Assembly (NCBI GenBank): GCA_013407085.1
Contig: JACCGJ010012752.1
Location: forward strand, 29,337-93,336
Direction: 5' to 3'
DNA from: Atriophallophorus winterbourni
Lineage: Eukaryota > Platyhelminthes > Trematoda > Plagiorchiida > Microphallidae
DNA: 64,000 nt
The position numbers were made by a program, and so were the translations under genes. The notes under the pieces were generated by a model. It had not been told where the DNA came from. It was given only the letters and a program-made list of their open reading frames with translations, and searched no databases. Positions 32,102 to 42,419 of this stretch are shown in pieces (position 1 is the first letter of the stretch; every line of letters begins with the position of its first letter).

Positions 32102-33257
32102 ATGTATTGTGGTGGAAAAGTCCAACGAGTTCACGAGTGCTTCGTCAACTTTGCTACAGAATGAATCTCATACTGTTTCAGAACAGACGGACTAGTGTTT
32201 GTGAAATGTTCCGGTTGCCGTTAGCAACGCTGATTAATCTCTAGAAGTTTTAGGTTTACTATGGTAGCGGTAGCATGTCCTAACTTCGGCAATCTGTTGC
32301 GTCTATGAAGCGTGTTTGGAGCAGAAATATGTTTGATATGTCGGGTGATGTAAATTGGGAATGAAAAATGGAAAATTGATAAGTTACCATGTCCTCACAC
32401 TTTCGTTAAGTTAGCCAACACTATCCAATACGTAATTCAATAATTCGTACATATTAAAATACGTTGAATTTTGCAAAAAGCGTTGGTTAAGCCATGCATT
32501 CTGGATGCTGAATAATAGCTTCGTAAAACAACTTATATTTTCCTTACATAAAACGTCTCTGTGACGTCTCAACTTGCATTGCTTTAGCAGAAGCGATACA
32601 TGAAGAATACAGCGGACCGTCGCCAAAACACATCAAACGAAGAGCGATAACCATACTCGTGTTTACTAGCTGACAATTAAGGCTAATTTTACTCCTGAAT
32701 ATGCGACTAGAGCCCAAAGAGCGGGTACATATCAAATAATTTTTTACAGTGGTGCTTGACATATGATGTGATTTCGAATGAAATTCCAATATATCTGCAT
32801 AATGTGTGCTTACCTTTAAAACAATATCCACTTAAAAAGTAGAATTACTACAATTTCTTTTGGCAAAATCATTTCCTGCTCTCATTAATTGTCAGCATCC
32901 GTTTGTTCAGAGCTATCTATCGCACTCTGCGAACTCTTAATTCGTAGTCATAGTTATTATTGTAGACAGAGTCGAGGTAAGCTATTTCATTAATTCAACT
33001 GTTATTCCGCTGTCAAATTTCATTATGTATCAGGCCCAAATAATTCGAATGTTATTCCAGATGAAATCAGAATGTTGTATCGTGAATTACGTTTCGTCTT
33101 CAAGTTAAAGGCTTGAGCGGTAATCCTATGAATTAGTATTGCTATGTTAATCCGTGAGCCTCGTTGTTCCTGACGTAAAATGGTTGAAACCTTTAAAGGT
33201 TGATTTGATTCGCGGGAATCGACGGTCAGTAATGTTGCAGTTGCAATGATGTTACTA
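31354..33257. other. Region upstream of the GTPase gene, nothing recognised
   Basis: Should contain the GTPase promoter and 5' UTR on the - strand. No convincing core promoter element can be picked by eye. One (AT)n tract at 32057-32095. Confidence 0.4.
32057..32095. repeat. (AT)n microsatellite
   Basis: Perfect AT run of about 38 bp, upstream of the GTPase gene. Confidence 0.95.
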
Positions 33258-33443
33258 TGTGACAACTGTGTTTTACTTTACCTAAAAACTGTTGACCTTG
33301 ACATCCGTTCCGTTAACGTGTACGACGTGACTGCTCTTCTGTACCGTTGTACACGTTTTGGCTACAGCGATAAAATCTTCACTGTCCCGTGCGTTTTCTC
33401 CTACCTTCATGGCACATTAATGTAGTAGTCGGTCTACTACAAA
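33258..33443 (+). repeat. 5' LTR
   Basis: Begins TGTGACAACTGTGTTTTAC; shared blocks with the 3' LTR include GACCTTGACATC, GTGACTGCTCTTCTGTACCG, CGATAAAATCTTCA and TGTCCCGTGCGTTTTCTCCT. About 20 bp longer than the partner, mostly from an extra ACACGTTTTGGCTAC-like stretch. Confidence 0.75.
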
Positions 33444-33444
33444 C

Positions 33445-33462
33445 TGGTGTGCCCAACGTGAT
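33445..33462 (+). promoter_or_regulatory. Primer-binding site, tRNA-Trp-like
   Basis: TGGTGTGCCCAACGTGAT lies two bases after the LTR. It differs at a few positions from the complement of a eukaryotic tRNA-Trp 3' end, as used by CsRn1-type elements of flukes. A second, weaker TGGTGAGCCC lies near 33490. Confidence 0.6.
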
Positions 33463-33792
33463 ACACGAATTCTCCGTGTAGTACAAATTGGTGAGCCCTA
33501 TATATACGCATCTTTCGTGTACGTCAATCTTTCCCGATTTAAATCGGCGTTATTTTTTCCGGTTATTTTTACCTTGTTTTATCCACACGTTTTTATCGGG
33601 AAATCATATTCGTCCAATTGCTACACTTTTCCTTTGATTATCCAGTAATGCGGTTACACGCTTCCGACCCATGCTGCAGGGTAGAGAGTTCCCCGTATTT
33701 ACTGATCATCAGCAAAACATTCAATCAATGAACAGAGACGATATATCTGGATTTTGTCAGCCAATTCACGACTGACATAAGACATATCTCAG

Positions 33793-34224
33793 GTGCTCCA
33801 AAATTCTATCGCTGACGCGCTATTTACAATAGGTGTTATAGAGTTACCATTTTCCCTCGACCTCAGCGATACCTCTACAGTGCAAGCTACCGATGCCGAC
33901 AAGGGACGTCTCAGGGAATCATCTCACGACATCACACCTCTCCTCTTATCCGATGCCTTGGGCGATATTCTTTTCGTCGTATCGCAAAGAGCCCCCCCAC
34001 ACACACTTATCCCGCATGATTTCAGACGGCGTATTTTTTATGCCCTGCACAATCTTACCCATCCTGGCATTCGTCCTAGCGTTAAGCTATTCACCGGGAG
34101 ATTTGTCAGGCCGATAGCCAGTGAAGACATTCGGCGTGACATCCCTTGTACATCAAGTGTTTACCCACAATCCGCTATCTCCACAGCGATTAAGCGCGCG
34201 AAACAGAACTCGCTGATTATGTAG
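33793..34224 (+). pseudogene. Gypsy integrase zinc-binding fragment
   Basis: Open for 143 codons after an upstream break. Starts with NSIADALFTIGVIELPFSLD (the linker after RNase H, usually VADALSR), then PHDFRRRIFYALHNLTHPGI, matching the HxxxH part of the integrase H2C2 finger, and VKLFTGRFVRPIASEDIRRD. The two Cys of the finger are disturbed (DIPCTSSVYPQ), and no DDE core follows. Confidence 0.7.
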
Positions 34225-34927
34225 TGGGTATTTAACACGTTATTAACGCTCGGTGTATTCCAGTGCATGTTTTTGAACCTTATCCGTATCACTCAGTCGT
34301 GGCCTTTAACCCATGCACCAGAGACAGTTTTTCTTATTAACCCCTCAGGTACACAATCACTCTTCCCACTGATGCAACCGTGGCACGCACAATCAATGGA
34401 CTACGGACGCCTGTGACCAACCCGCCAGGTAGCATTTGCCGTCAATTATGAACACTCACCGTCCAACCCAAAATCTATCTGATAATGTCCTTACCCGAGT
34501 TAGCACGTCACCCAGCTTTCTCCAGTCGAGGCCGTTTGCCATCAACTATGGGGATGCAGGAAATTCTCTGTACGGACTGTTTTCGCGGCCTCTGTTTCTC
34601 CGTTGTCAAGCCTGCGGATGCGCCTTCAATTGCTCCTACTGGGTTCGCATTAAGACTATGCCGAACGGGTGATTCCCGCAAGCAGCGCGTTCGCCCCGTG
34701 TGAGACGGCTCCGGCAGCACGTTTACCCCATGTGAAACGTGAATAGGCTTAGTCCTAGTCACCACCGACAATCGACCCAAACAGATCAAGTGTATTGGCT
34801 GATTTCGGAGTGACTGGTTGCTGAGACACTATGTTCCATCTTGGAGTGAACTGGCCCCACTTGTCTAATTCGACAGTCAATTCCTGATCAGAAGTCTCCT
34901 CTGACCAGACTTGTTGGATGGGGGCTG

Positions 34928-35092
34928 TGTAACAACTGTGTTTTACTGGAGCTAAAAAGAATTGACCTTGACATCTGTTTCGTTCACGCGTGCAACGTGA
35001 CTGCTCTTCTGTACCGTTGTACCGCGATAAAATCTTCATTGTCCCGTGCGTTTTCTCCTACCTTACGTTATTGTAGTAGTTAGTCTACAACA
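34928..35092 (+). repeat. 3' LTR
   Basis: Begins TGTAACAACTGTGTTTTAC and ends GTCTACAACA. Colinear with the 5' LTR. No clear target-site duplication: the bases flanking the two LTRs differ. Confidence 0.75.
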
Positions 35093-36119
35093 GCTGGTAT
35101 GTATCTCATTCGGTTGATACCGATCATATGTAAACATGTCAAGTATGTGTTGGTTTCGAATAACTCAACGGATTGTATGACTTGGTCATTCGCTTCCAAA
35201 ATTTTCGCGGCCTTGTTCAGTACCTAGTTGATTAGTGCCATTTGACGGGTGTTGACGTGACATTGGTTCACCTGCTACCATTCAAGAAAAATAATAGTAA
35301 AATGAAGGAAGATTTTACGAATACACAAGAAAAATTACTATCTATATAATATATCCTTATGTAAACCGATAACAATAATTTCATTTGAGCGGTGAAAATA
35401 TGCCAGCTGTAAAAAATAATTTTGGGAGAGAAGAAGTGCAGTAGTTTTTGCAATTCATAATGTTTGTGTGAAGAAGCTCGTCGACTGTGGAACATAGAAA
35501 ACTGTAAAATTCATTGTTTTCAGAGTTCCTGACTGTTTTGGGCTTGTTTAATATTACACATGCTGAAAATGTCGTACTGACGAAAACCGACGCGAAACTT
35601 GAAAGCGGATCATTTGCTGTTAGAACCTTCAATTTACATTACAAACAAGTGTGATGGTCTGCACATGTGGAAAAAATCAAATGAATGTTGATGCAAATGA
35701 GCACAAATATGCTTGCGAACTTCCTCTTAGAATGCGACAACTATCTGGCTGCTACTCATCCCAAACATTCCGGTCTTTGTGAATACACTAATTCATTTAT
35801 TTATTTAACACCAGCCAGACTGCAACTATAACATAAAGATGCTACCAAAATCATTGCGTTCACTTCATTATCATCATCATGAAGCACAAGTCTGGAGCCA
35901 GACAAAGTGCCAAGCAATAGGAAGCTGGGACGGTAGATAAGCAAGCGCGTGAAAAAAGAGGAAAACTCTCAAGCGGCAAACGAAAAAGCGAATGCGCAAA
36001 AAGCAGCTTGTTTTTGTAGTTTCACTGCATGAGGTTTTGTGTTTTATTTTGTTTTTTCATCAAATATAATATTATAATAATATACCGCATAAAAGATTAG
36101 GAGACACATAATAAAATAC
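35093..36119. other. No gene recognised
   Basis: AT-rich spacer without recognisable coding or repeat structure; a short ATC/CAT run near 35869-35880. Confidence 0.5.
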
Positions 36120-36425
36120 ACTGGTGTTATTTACTTCGGTTTGGAGCCACATCTCGTATGGTTTCCCGCCAACTATTAGGCGGATCTTTTGGACCACACC
36201 CAGGCAAATGAATAAATCCCACTGAGCTTAGCGCTACGGTGAGTTTCTTCATCCCAACACGTGAAGTCATGTACTGGCCATCCGATCGTTTCACCCAGCT
36301 TCTACCAGGCTCTGCGAATAAGGCGCAGTATGGTAAAAGTTGATGAGGCATTCTTAAAACATATCCCAACCATCGCAAACGAGCAAGCGTTGACACGATA
36401 TCAACGAGCTTCAATTTAAAATGAC
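36120..36425 (-). mobile_element. Retroposon RT C-terminal fragment
   Basis: Minus-strand open stretch of 95 codons with LARLRWLGYVLRMP, CALFAEPGRSWVKRSDGQ, MKKLTVALSSVGFIHLPGCG and DPPNSWRETIRDVAPNRS, the typical end of an RTE-type reverse transcriptase protein. It ends at TGA near 36127. No upstream RT domain; 5' truncated. Confidence 0.65.
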
Positions 36426-36439
36426 CACCAACTTTGAAA

Positions 36440-36562
36440 GTTTAAATTAGATTCAATTCAAGTTAATTCGAGGTTTTAATGGTCTAAAAAGCAACATGCT
36501 TAAGAACAACCATAGGATAGTAAAAATTAAAATTTAAGTGTATAAACAATATAAAGAAATAG
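36440..36562 (-). mobile_element. CR1-like family C 3' UTR fragment
   Basis: Minus strand: ACTATCCTATGGTTGTTCTT, ATGTTGCTTTTTAGACCATT, AAAACCTCGAATTAACTTG. Very close to the tail at 41165-41230, so a relatively young insertion of which only about 120 bp entered. Confidence 0.65.
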
Positions 36563-38145
36563 CAAGAAAAATTTTCACCTGTTTCGAGGTATAAATTTTA
36601 CTGCAGAAAAATTCGCTGATATTAAACCAATCTTTGCTATCTTATTAAACCAATGTGAGATTACTTACACCTTAAACAATTCAGATGCAATGAAAAAAAT
36701 AATCCCAGTCTATGTATGATATGTGATTGTGTTATTTGGAACTTGTAAGTAAATGTTCTCGAATTATTGGCATAGCATATGTTATCTATCAAACGTAGGA
36801 TAGGTTAGTTCGAGAATCAACATGGTCAAGATAGTAAGATTATTCGTTCATGCTCAGAGTTCGGACGTACATCACGAAACCCTCAGTCCGAATAACAACG
36901 TTTTTTGAATATTCCCGAATACACGTATACCAAAACTAGTTAACTCATTGAGGGGCATACGTATGTGCACTCCGACTAGTTATGTTACACCCTGACTGAC
37001 ATTGCACCCTTGACTTTACATTGTATAAACTACAAGTGAATAAAGTATTTTACAACAAGGCTGGAATGTTGAATGAGTAGCATGGTTCAGCTAGTTGTGG
37101 CATGCAAGGGGCAGTTTATAGACATATTCGGATCCTTTGCATCAAAAGTGTATTGAATATCCTATATTTGTAGACCATTTTTAAACCTTTTGTATTTTGA
37201 ATGAACGAACGATTGACTTCTAAGTTTCTCACTGGGTTTCTTTGATACGACATTTTAACGGTAGCAAATTTTAGGCATGCCAGTTAAGAATTCCGAAAAC
37301 AATGATTTGACATATTTCGTCTAATAAGACAGTTGTCGAGCACCTTCACACAGACATAGTAATTTGCACGACCCACTATACATTTTCCGTGATTAGAATG
37401 ATGATTTTTGCAGTTACCTAATGTTCGCACACCCGATTTGCATGAGGATGCTTTATCTGGCTAGTATGCGTTCGTGTCTATCAATCCATAAAATCGTCCT
37501 ATAGGTCAATATTGCCTTCCTAATGAGTGAAAATCCATTGTTGGCATGATGACAAAAATAACTTAGGAAAATATTACACCATTTATAATAAGAGCATTTA
37601 CTTTGCTTGAAAATGTGCAACATTAAAACCGAGGTACTTTAATGATGGTAGTATTCGGTTAATTGAGTAGATTTTTTGTTACATGAAATCCATTTCCTTT
37701 TAAGACTCGAACCCCAGAGCCATAGGCGCTGAAAATTAACTGAGTGACAATATGCCAATTATAAAGTACGTTCTCCTAAAGGATAAGCGCGAGTGGGATG
37801 CAATTAAAACCTTTGTTGCGACTGCGAAACTATTACCCGTTCACAACATAGATCGCACAGCGCAAGCTCGAATAGCTTATTCTCCATGAGAATTTCGAGG
37901 ATTCACCTGCTTGCCATGCGTTTGTTATATATTTTACACGCGGCACAAGGGGTTAATACAGACCTCGTATGCAATATACACAACACTCTGGGTTGCTGTG
38001 TCTTTGATAGTCATGGCTACATAAAAATGTATAACATTCGTAAATTTTCTGTGAGTAAAGTCTAAGACATGAATTACGATCGAGGATTTATGTTGTACTA
38101 AGTGGACAATTCGAAACACAACCGGTTTGATAAAAATGTGGAAAA
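36563..38145. other. No gene recognised
   Basis: AT-rich, no coding region or named repeat seen on either strand. Confidence 0.5.
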
Positions 38146-38149
38146 TAAT

Positions 38150-38820
38150 TGTGGATAGTTAGAATATCAAATATACGGCTGACAAACGTTATTCATTATC
38201 ATATGAAAATCTAATTTAGCTTCAAATGTTGCCATGCACGGCGATTCCATCACATGCAGAGTTAAGGAATGTTTTAGAGAAATATAGCAAGCATGGCAAA
38301 CATGGCGCTGGCAATCGATACGTAAACTTGGGATGTAATGAATAAGGTTTGCACGTGTGTAAATTTCGAAGTCTTGTGAGTGTCATTCGTTAAACACAAT
38401 TTTAAAGGTAAGTATAATATCGCGCCATATCCTCATTTGTGTAAACTCAGATAGACCTTGTCGTCGCAATTTTTAGTGAATTGAACATTGCGAAGATCAA
38501 TCGCTAAATTTTAGCTGTGATAAATTTCATGGAACAGTGCAATATCTTTTCTCGGTCAATGAGATCTACCACATACTTCATCCGTGGAATAAGGTAGACG
38601 TTAATTAACTTTGGTAAAGTTACTACAGAGAATATTTTCTTTTAAAAGAAAACAAACAACCTTCTCGCCCGCCGATATACATTCTCGCTGCTCAGATTTC
38701 CACTAAATCACATTTATGGTCTTATCTCACGGAAGTCTCAATCGATGTATCCAATTAATATTCTTGTCAATGGTATGCATCTCGATTGGAATTTGTTTGT
38801 GACCGATCGTGTATTCATAA
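38150..38820 (-). mobile_element. CR1-like family B copy, 3' half, decayed
   Basis: Runs parallel to 49.25-49.93 kb on the same strand. Shared plus-strand landmarks: TTCCATCACATG/GTCCACCACATG, AAATATAGCAAGCATGGC/AAATATAGCACGTATGGC, GCGCTGGCAATCGATACG/GCGCTGACAGTCAATACG and CAATCGATGTATCCAA/CAATCGATATGTCCAA. Encodes the RT end and cysteine-free tail with many stops. Its continuation is displaced to 39.73 kb by the foldback element between. Confidence 0.65.
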
Positions 38821-39705
38821 TGAAAAGAAATTTATGTGCAATCGATTAGAGCAGTTTTTGGTAACGTTTCACTTGTAACACTGAAGATTCGTCAGGCCAC
38901 GTGGGATCGTCAGGACAAAGCAACGTGACTAAGTAGCAGTCAACACACCACCTTTGTTTCTACTCCACTGCAAAACAGCCTATATTAAGCCTAGGGGGCA
39001 TCACGTCACGTAGGCATGACCCGTATCAGTGTTCGATCATTTAACCTAAACCCCATTAGTTATGTACTTTTACGCATGCGGATCATACTCTCAACTGAAC
39101 TTGACCGTGTTCCGTTGTGTTAGATTGATGTGCACACAAGCATGTATTAGGCAAATCGACCGAACTTTTCACACGCTCGCCACTCCGTGCCAGTAGGAAA
39201 CATGAACTTACAGTGCTTATTCCCACTTCAAGACTGAACTGTCGAAGATATTCGTATGCTGTACGTGTAAGTTTCACATGAAACACCCTCCCCTCCACTG
39301 TTACACACTCGGCCAACCTGGATATTTTTAAAGCTAATTTGGACAAATACTTGAGTGAAAACCCTAATTTCGATACAATTTACACTGCATGAGTTTCCCG
39401 GTGCTTCTTTTTTATCGTATATACCTCATAACTCCATCCTATGGTTATTGTTAAACTAAATGCTTATTAGACTCACTTTGAATCACTTTGACCACTGATC
39501 CTGGTCATGCCTACGTGAAGTGATACCCCTAGGCCTAATATAGCCTGGTTTGAGGTAAGTGATAAAAAGATTGGGTGGGTTCACTGCTACTTGGTCATGT
39601 TTCCTTGGCCTGACTTTCACCCTTCGTCTGACGAAGTTTCTGGATCAAAAGTGAAGCGGTACTGAAAACTGCTTTAACTGATTACACACGAGTTTCTTCC
39701 CAGTA
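38820..39705. mobile_element. Foldback element with about 200-bp inverted arms
   Basis: Left arm 38820-39030 and right arm 39490-39705 are inverted copies of each other. Left blocks GCAGTTTTTGGTAACGTTTC, GTCAGGCCACG, GACTAAGTAGCAGTCAACA, CAGCCTATATTAAGCCTAGG, CACGTCACGTAGGCATGACC match the reverse complement of the right arm (GCAGTTTTCAGTACCGCTTC, GTCAGGCCAAGG, GACCAAGTAGCAGTGAACC, CAGGCTATATTAGGCCTAGG, CACTTCACGTAGGCATGACC). The spacer of about 460 bp contains a CR1-like family C 3' end on the + strand. The unit sits inside the decayed family B copy. No transposase. Confidence 0.7.
39080..39480 (+). mobile_element. CR1-like family C 3' fragment inside the foldback spacer
   Basis: One + frame reads PTSRLNCRRYSYAVRVSFT, stop, NTLPSTVTHSANLDIFKANL, DKYLSENPNFDTIYTA, stop: the usual end of a CR1-type RT protein. 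The UTR that follows has CCATCCTATGGTTATTGTT, the family C tail. Confidence 0.65.
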
Positions 39706-39724
39706 TAACATCTGGATTTTATAT

Positions 39725-40290
39725 GTGTTTTGGAGCATATCATTCGCAGCTGCCGAAGCTGGTACAGTTTTTATTTTATTTGGGTTTCTCAATCCGTAGT
39801 CAAACTGATCCACGTCCAAATTTTCAGATCTGCTGTGTACAGGGCTATTTTGAATATTATGAGTGGGGCGACTCGAATAGGTATTGCTGTCAAAAGTGTT
39901 CTTGGCCATGATCTTTGTGGAACAAATCTGTTGGTTTCATCCTTGTTTGACAACACTCCATTTACTCTTAATCTAGCTTGACGATCTGACAATCAGTCGC
40001 ACAATTACAAGAGGAGTGAATCACAGATTTCTAAATGCATCCGTTTTCGTAAAAGCAATTTGTGATAGACGCTTCAAATACTTTCGATATCAAAAAGTAG
40101 TAAACATGAATGAAGTTACCTCTATCTGACCTTTTCGTCCATGTTCCTGAGGCTGTAAAAGGAGTTTTAGACGGTAGCGATGCGATCGAAATCCAAGCTG
40201 CGATGGCAAAAATCAATTATACGTTTTGAAGTGAGAGTCCAATCTATCTCAGACATAAGTCTTTATTATTTTACCATTCTTAGGCTATAG
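39725..40290 (-). mobile_element. CR1-like family B copy, RT part, decayed
   Basis: Minus-strand pieces SDRQARLRVNGVLSN and ADLKIWTWIS correspond to the SDRDARVKVNGALSQ and ADDMKIWTPIS segments of the 49.7-50.7 kb element. Continuation of the fragment at 38.15-38.82 kb. Confidence 0.65.
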
Positions 40291-40689
40291 TTCAGCGGGA
40301 CGATAATTTCATCATGAGATCGACCACGCCTTGAACATATGTGTAATTACGACAGACTTTCTACAGTTTACTACCACTTCCCAAAGCAACTGGTAGTTAC
40401 GTGAGGTGCATAGCAGTTAAGAACACTGGTGATGACAAAATCTGAGGATATCCAGTGTAATGCGATCTTCACATTAGAATAATAATCATTCAGTTCCACC
40501 GATTGACAATCTCTGAATTTGGAACACATAATTAGAGTGAAATACAACCTTCTCGGTATTTCACATCAATCTTTACAATACATACATAAGATAATGTAAA
40601 ATGGATCGGATAAATATCAAACCTAAAGCAAAAACAAAAAGCAATATTACGTTTGTTACCCAAGCTGATTCGGTTGATATATATGCTGG

Positions 40690-41230
40690 ACAAGGCAATC
40701 AGAGATCGAGAATTAATCGTTCCCGAGCACCATAATTTTCCAAAAGATTTCGATCGCTATTGCCACAGCAGTTCCCAAAATGTTCCTGCCAATTCTTTAT
40801 GACGCGGTTTGGTAACATCATAACCTATCAGACTAATCAGAGAAGACCTTATATTACTTTACAAAACATTCCATACACCGAACCATCCCTTACAGGATTT
40901 ATTCACGCGAAGGGATACGAGAAATTATCGGACCCATAAATATGTGCTGATCGTACCCCATTCCCGCCTGAATTGTAGAAGGTGTTTTTACTCTGTCCGT
41001 GTCTGTTTTACTTGGAATGTTTACCTTCAACCGTTGCTCATGCCACTAGCTTGTATGACTTTAAAACGAAATTAGACGAATTTTTATTGCATTATTCGTT
41101 TCCAGAACACTTATATACTGTTTAATCCATTTTCTTATATTGTTTATACACTCAAATTTCAATTTTTACCATCCTATGGTTGTTGTTAAACTTGTTGCTT
41201 TTTAGACCATTAAAAACCCTGAATTACCTG
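40690..41230 (+). mobile_element. CR1-like family C 3' fragment (RT C-terminus and UTR)
   Basis: In + frames with breaks: DLILLYKTFHTPNHPLQDLF, RRDTRNYRTHKYVLIVPHSR, LNCRRCFYSVRVCFTWN, then after a frameshift ATSLYDFKTKLDEFLLHYSF and stop near 41125. UTR with ACCATCCTATGGTTGTTGTT and TTGCTTTTTAGACCATTAAA. 5' truncated. Confidence 0.65.
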
Positions 41231-41904
41231 AATATAGTGAACGCATCTTCCGGTTTAACTCAGTGGCACATGTCGATCAGGTGAGCTAAGATTGAACAGT
41301 TCACCTTCTTATAAAAAGTTTTGTTTAACTAAACTAGATGTCAATGAATCGGTTAAAGCAGAAGCTCCGTCAGACCAATGATGCCAGTACGAACAGTGTT
41401 CAGTTTTTAATGGCATTTTCACAGTCAGTTATCTAAAATAGACAGGCGAGATCAAGGCAAATTGATCCACCCATTACATGCCACTGACCGAATACGTATA
41501 AAATCCGTTGCAGAACCGAACGCCTGACTGTGGAGATATCCGTCCATTTCACCGGGTACCGCTTTCGTCCGTGCCTTCGTTAATTCCACCGACTCAGCGC
41601 GAACTTTTTCCCATAAGTTTTCACACCCCGCCTTATCACCTAGTTATCAAGATCAACGCTGTGATCCGTGGCTTGCACGACTTCAGCTATGGGAGAAACG
41701 CAAATCAGTGATTGATATTCACCAGAATTTCAGGCAACCAATTTTTTGAAGCCGATTCAGGTGAAATTCTTTTGTTGAACTCAGTTGTGAAGCTTCTTCA
41801 AATCGCATAGCTAGACTAGGTTTGCACATAATAGTGACGTCCATTTTTGGTTTAGCAGAAAATGTGGCGTGGGGAAATCTAGTATTGGAAAATTTCCGTT
41901 TTGC

Positions 41905-42280
41905 TAGAAGCAGTTAATGGTCAGTGTCGCACTCTGCGATTTGATTAGATCTTGTGATGAGTACGCTTCCTACATTTATGTGCTTAACAAGAAAAAGATC
42001 AAGCTGAGCAATGATGTTTCCAAGAGAATTTATGTTGTTGTTTTGCTTCAAAAAAGTGTTACCCACACAGAGACTAAGCTGTGTGTACAGTTCTAAAAGC
42101 CGTTGCCCGTTTTCATTGGTTCTATTTACTTCGAACTTTCCGAGACAGTTTTGCAAAGACTCGTAATCTGCACCAACTCCGGCATTGGAATTACGCAATA
42201 CTACTACACAGTTTTTAGTGGCACGTTTTAGAGGATTACGCGATCTAACGATAGTGATAGCGAATGACAATCAATAATAC
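41905..42280 (-). mobile_element. Retroposon AP-endonuclease fragment
   Basis: Minus-strand open stretch with NAGVGADYESLQNCLGKFEV, NENGQRLLELYTQLSLCV, an LDLFLVK box and VLITRSNQIAECDTDH, matching the C-terminal half of the apurinic-type endonuclease of RTE-like elements. The usual GDFNA reads RNSNA, so the catalytic Asp is lost. No RT follows. Confidence 0.65.
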
Positions 42281-42419
42281 TGTTATTCATATTCTCGTTG
42301 TTTAAATGATATACTTTAATATACCACGTAATTCGAATACTGAGTGCGGTTGATTCTCACTTCGCTCCGTTGGTTTGTAGTTTTATTCAATACAGTACAA
42401 TTCAATTCGTTACAATTGT

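Larger units (their letters stand above)
33258..35092 (+). mobile_element. Internally deleted Ty3/Gypsy LTR element, CsRn1-like
   Basis: Two related direct repeats (33258-33443 and 34928-35092) bracket about 1.5 kb. The 5' repeat is followed by a primer-binding-like TGGTGTGCCCAACGTGAT (33445-33462), close to the complement of the tRNA-Trp 3' end. The 3' repeat is preceded by the purine tract GGATGGGGG (34916-34924). The interior has the end of an RNase H-like region (LQGREFPVFTDHQ near 33670-33710), then an integrase H2C2-type zinc-binding segment in the open stretch 33793-34224, then a decayed tail with VKPADAP and RTGDSRKQRVRPV resembling a Gypsy polyprotein end. Gag, protease, RT and the integrase core are missing. 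Cannot move on its own. Confidence 0.75.

Noticed and set aside
34436..34789. Overlapping open frames of 70-90 codons on both strands
   Set aside because: Remnant of the Gypsy polyprotein end and its shadows inside the LTR element; no separate gene supported.
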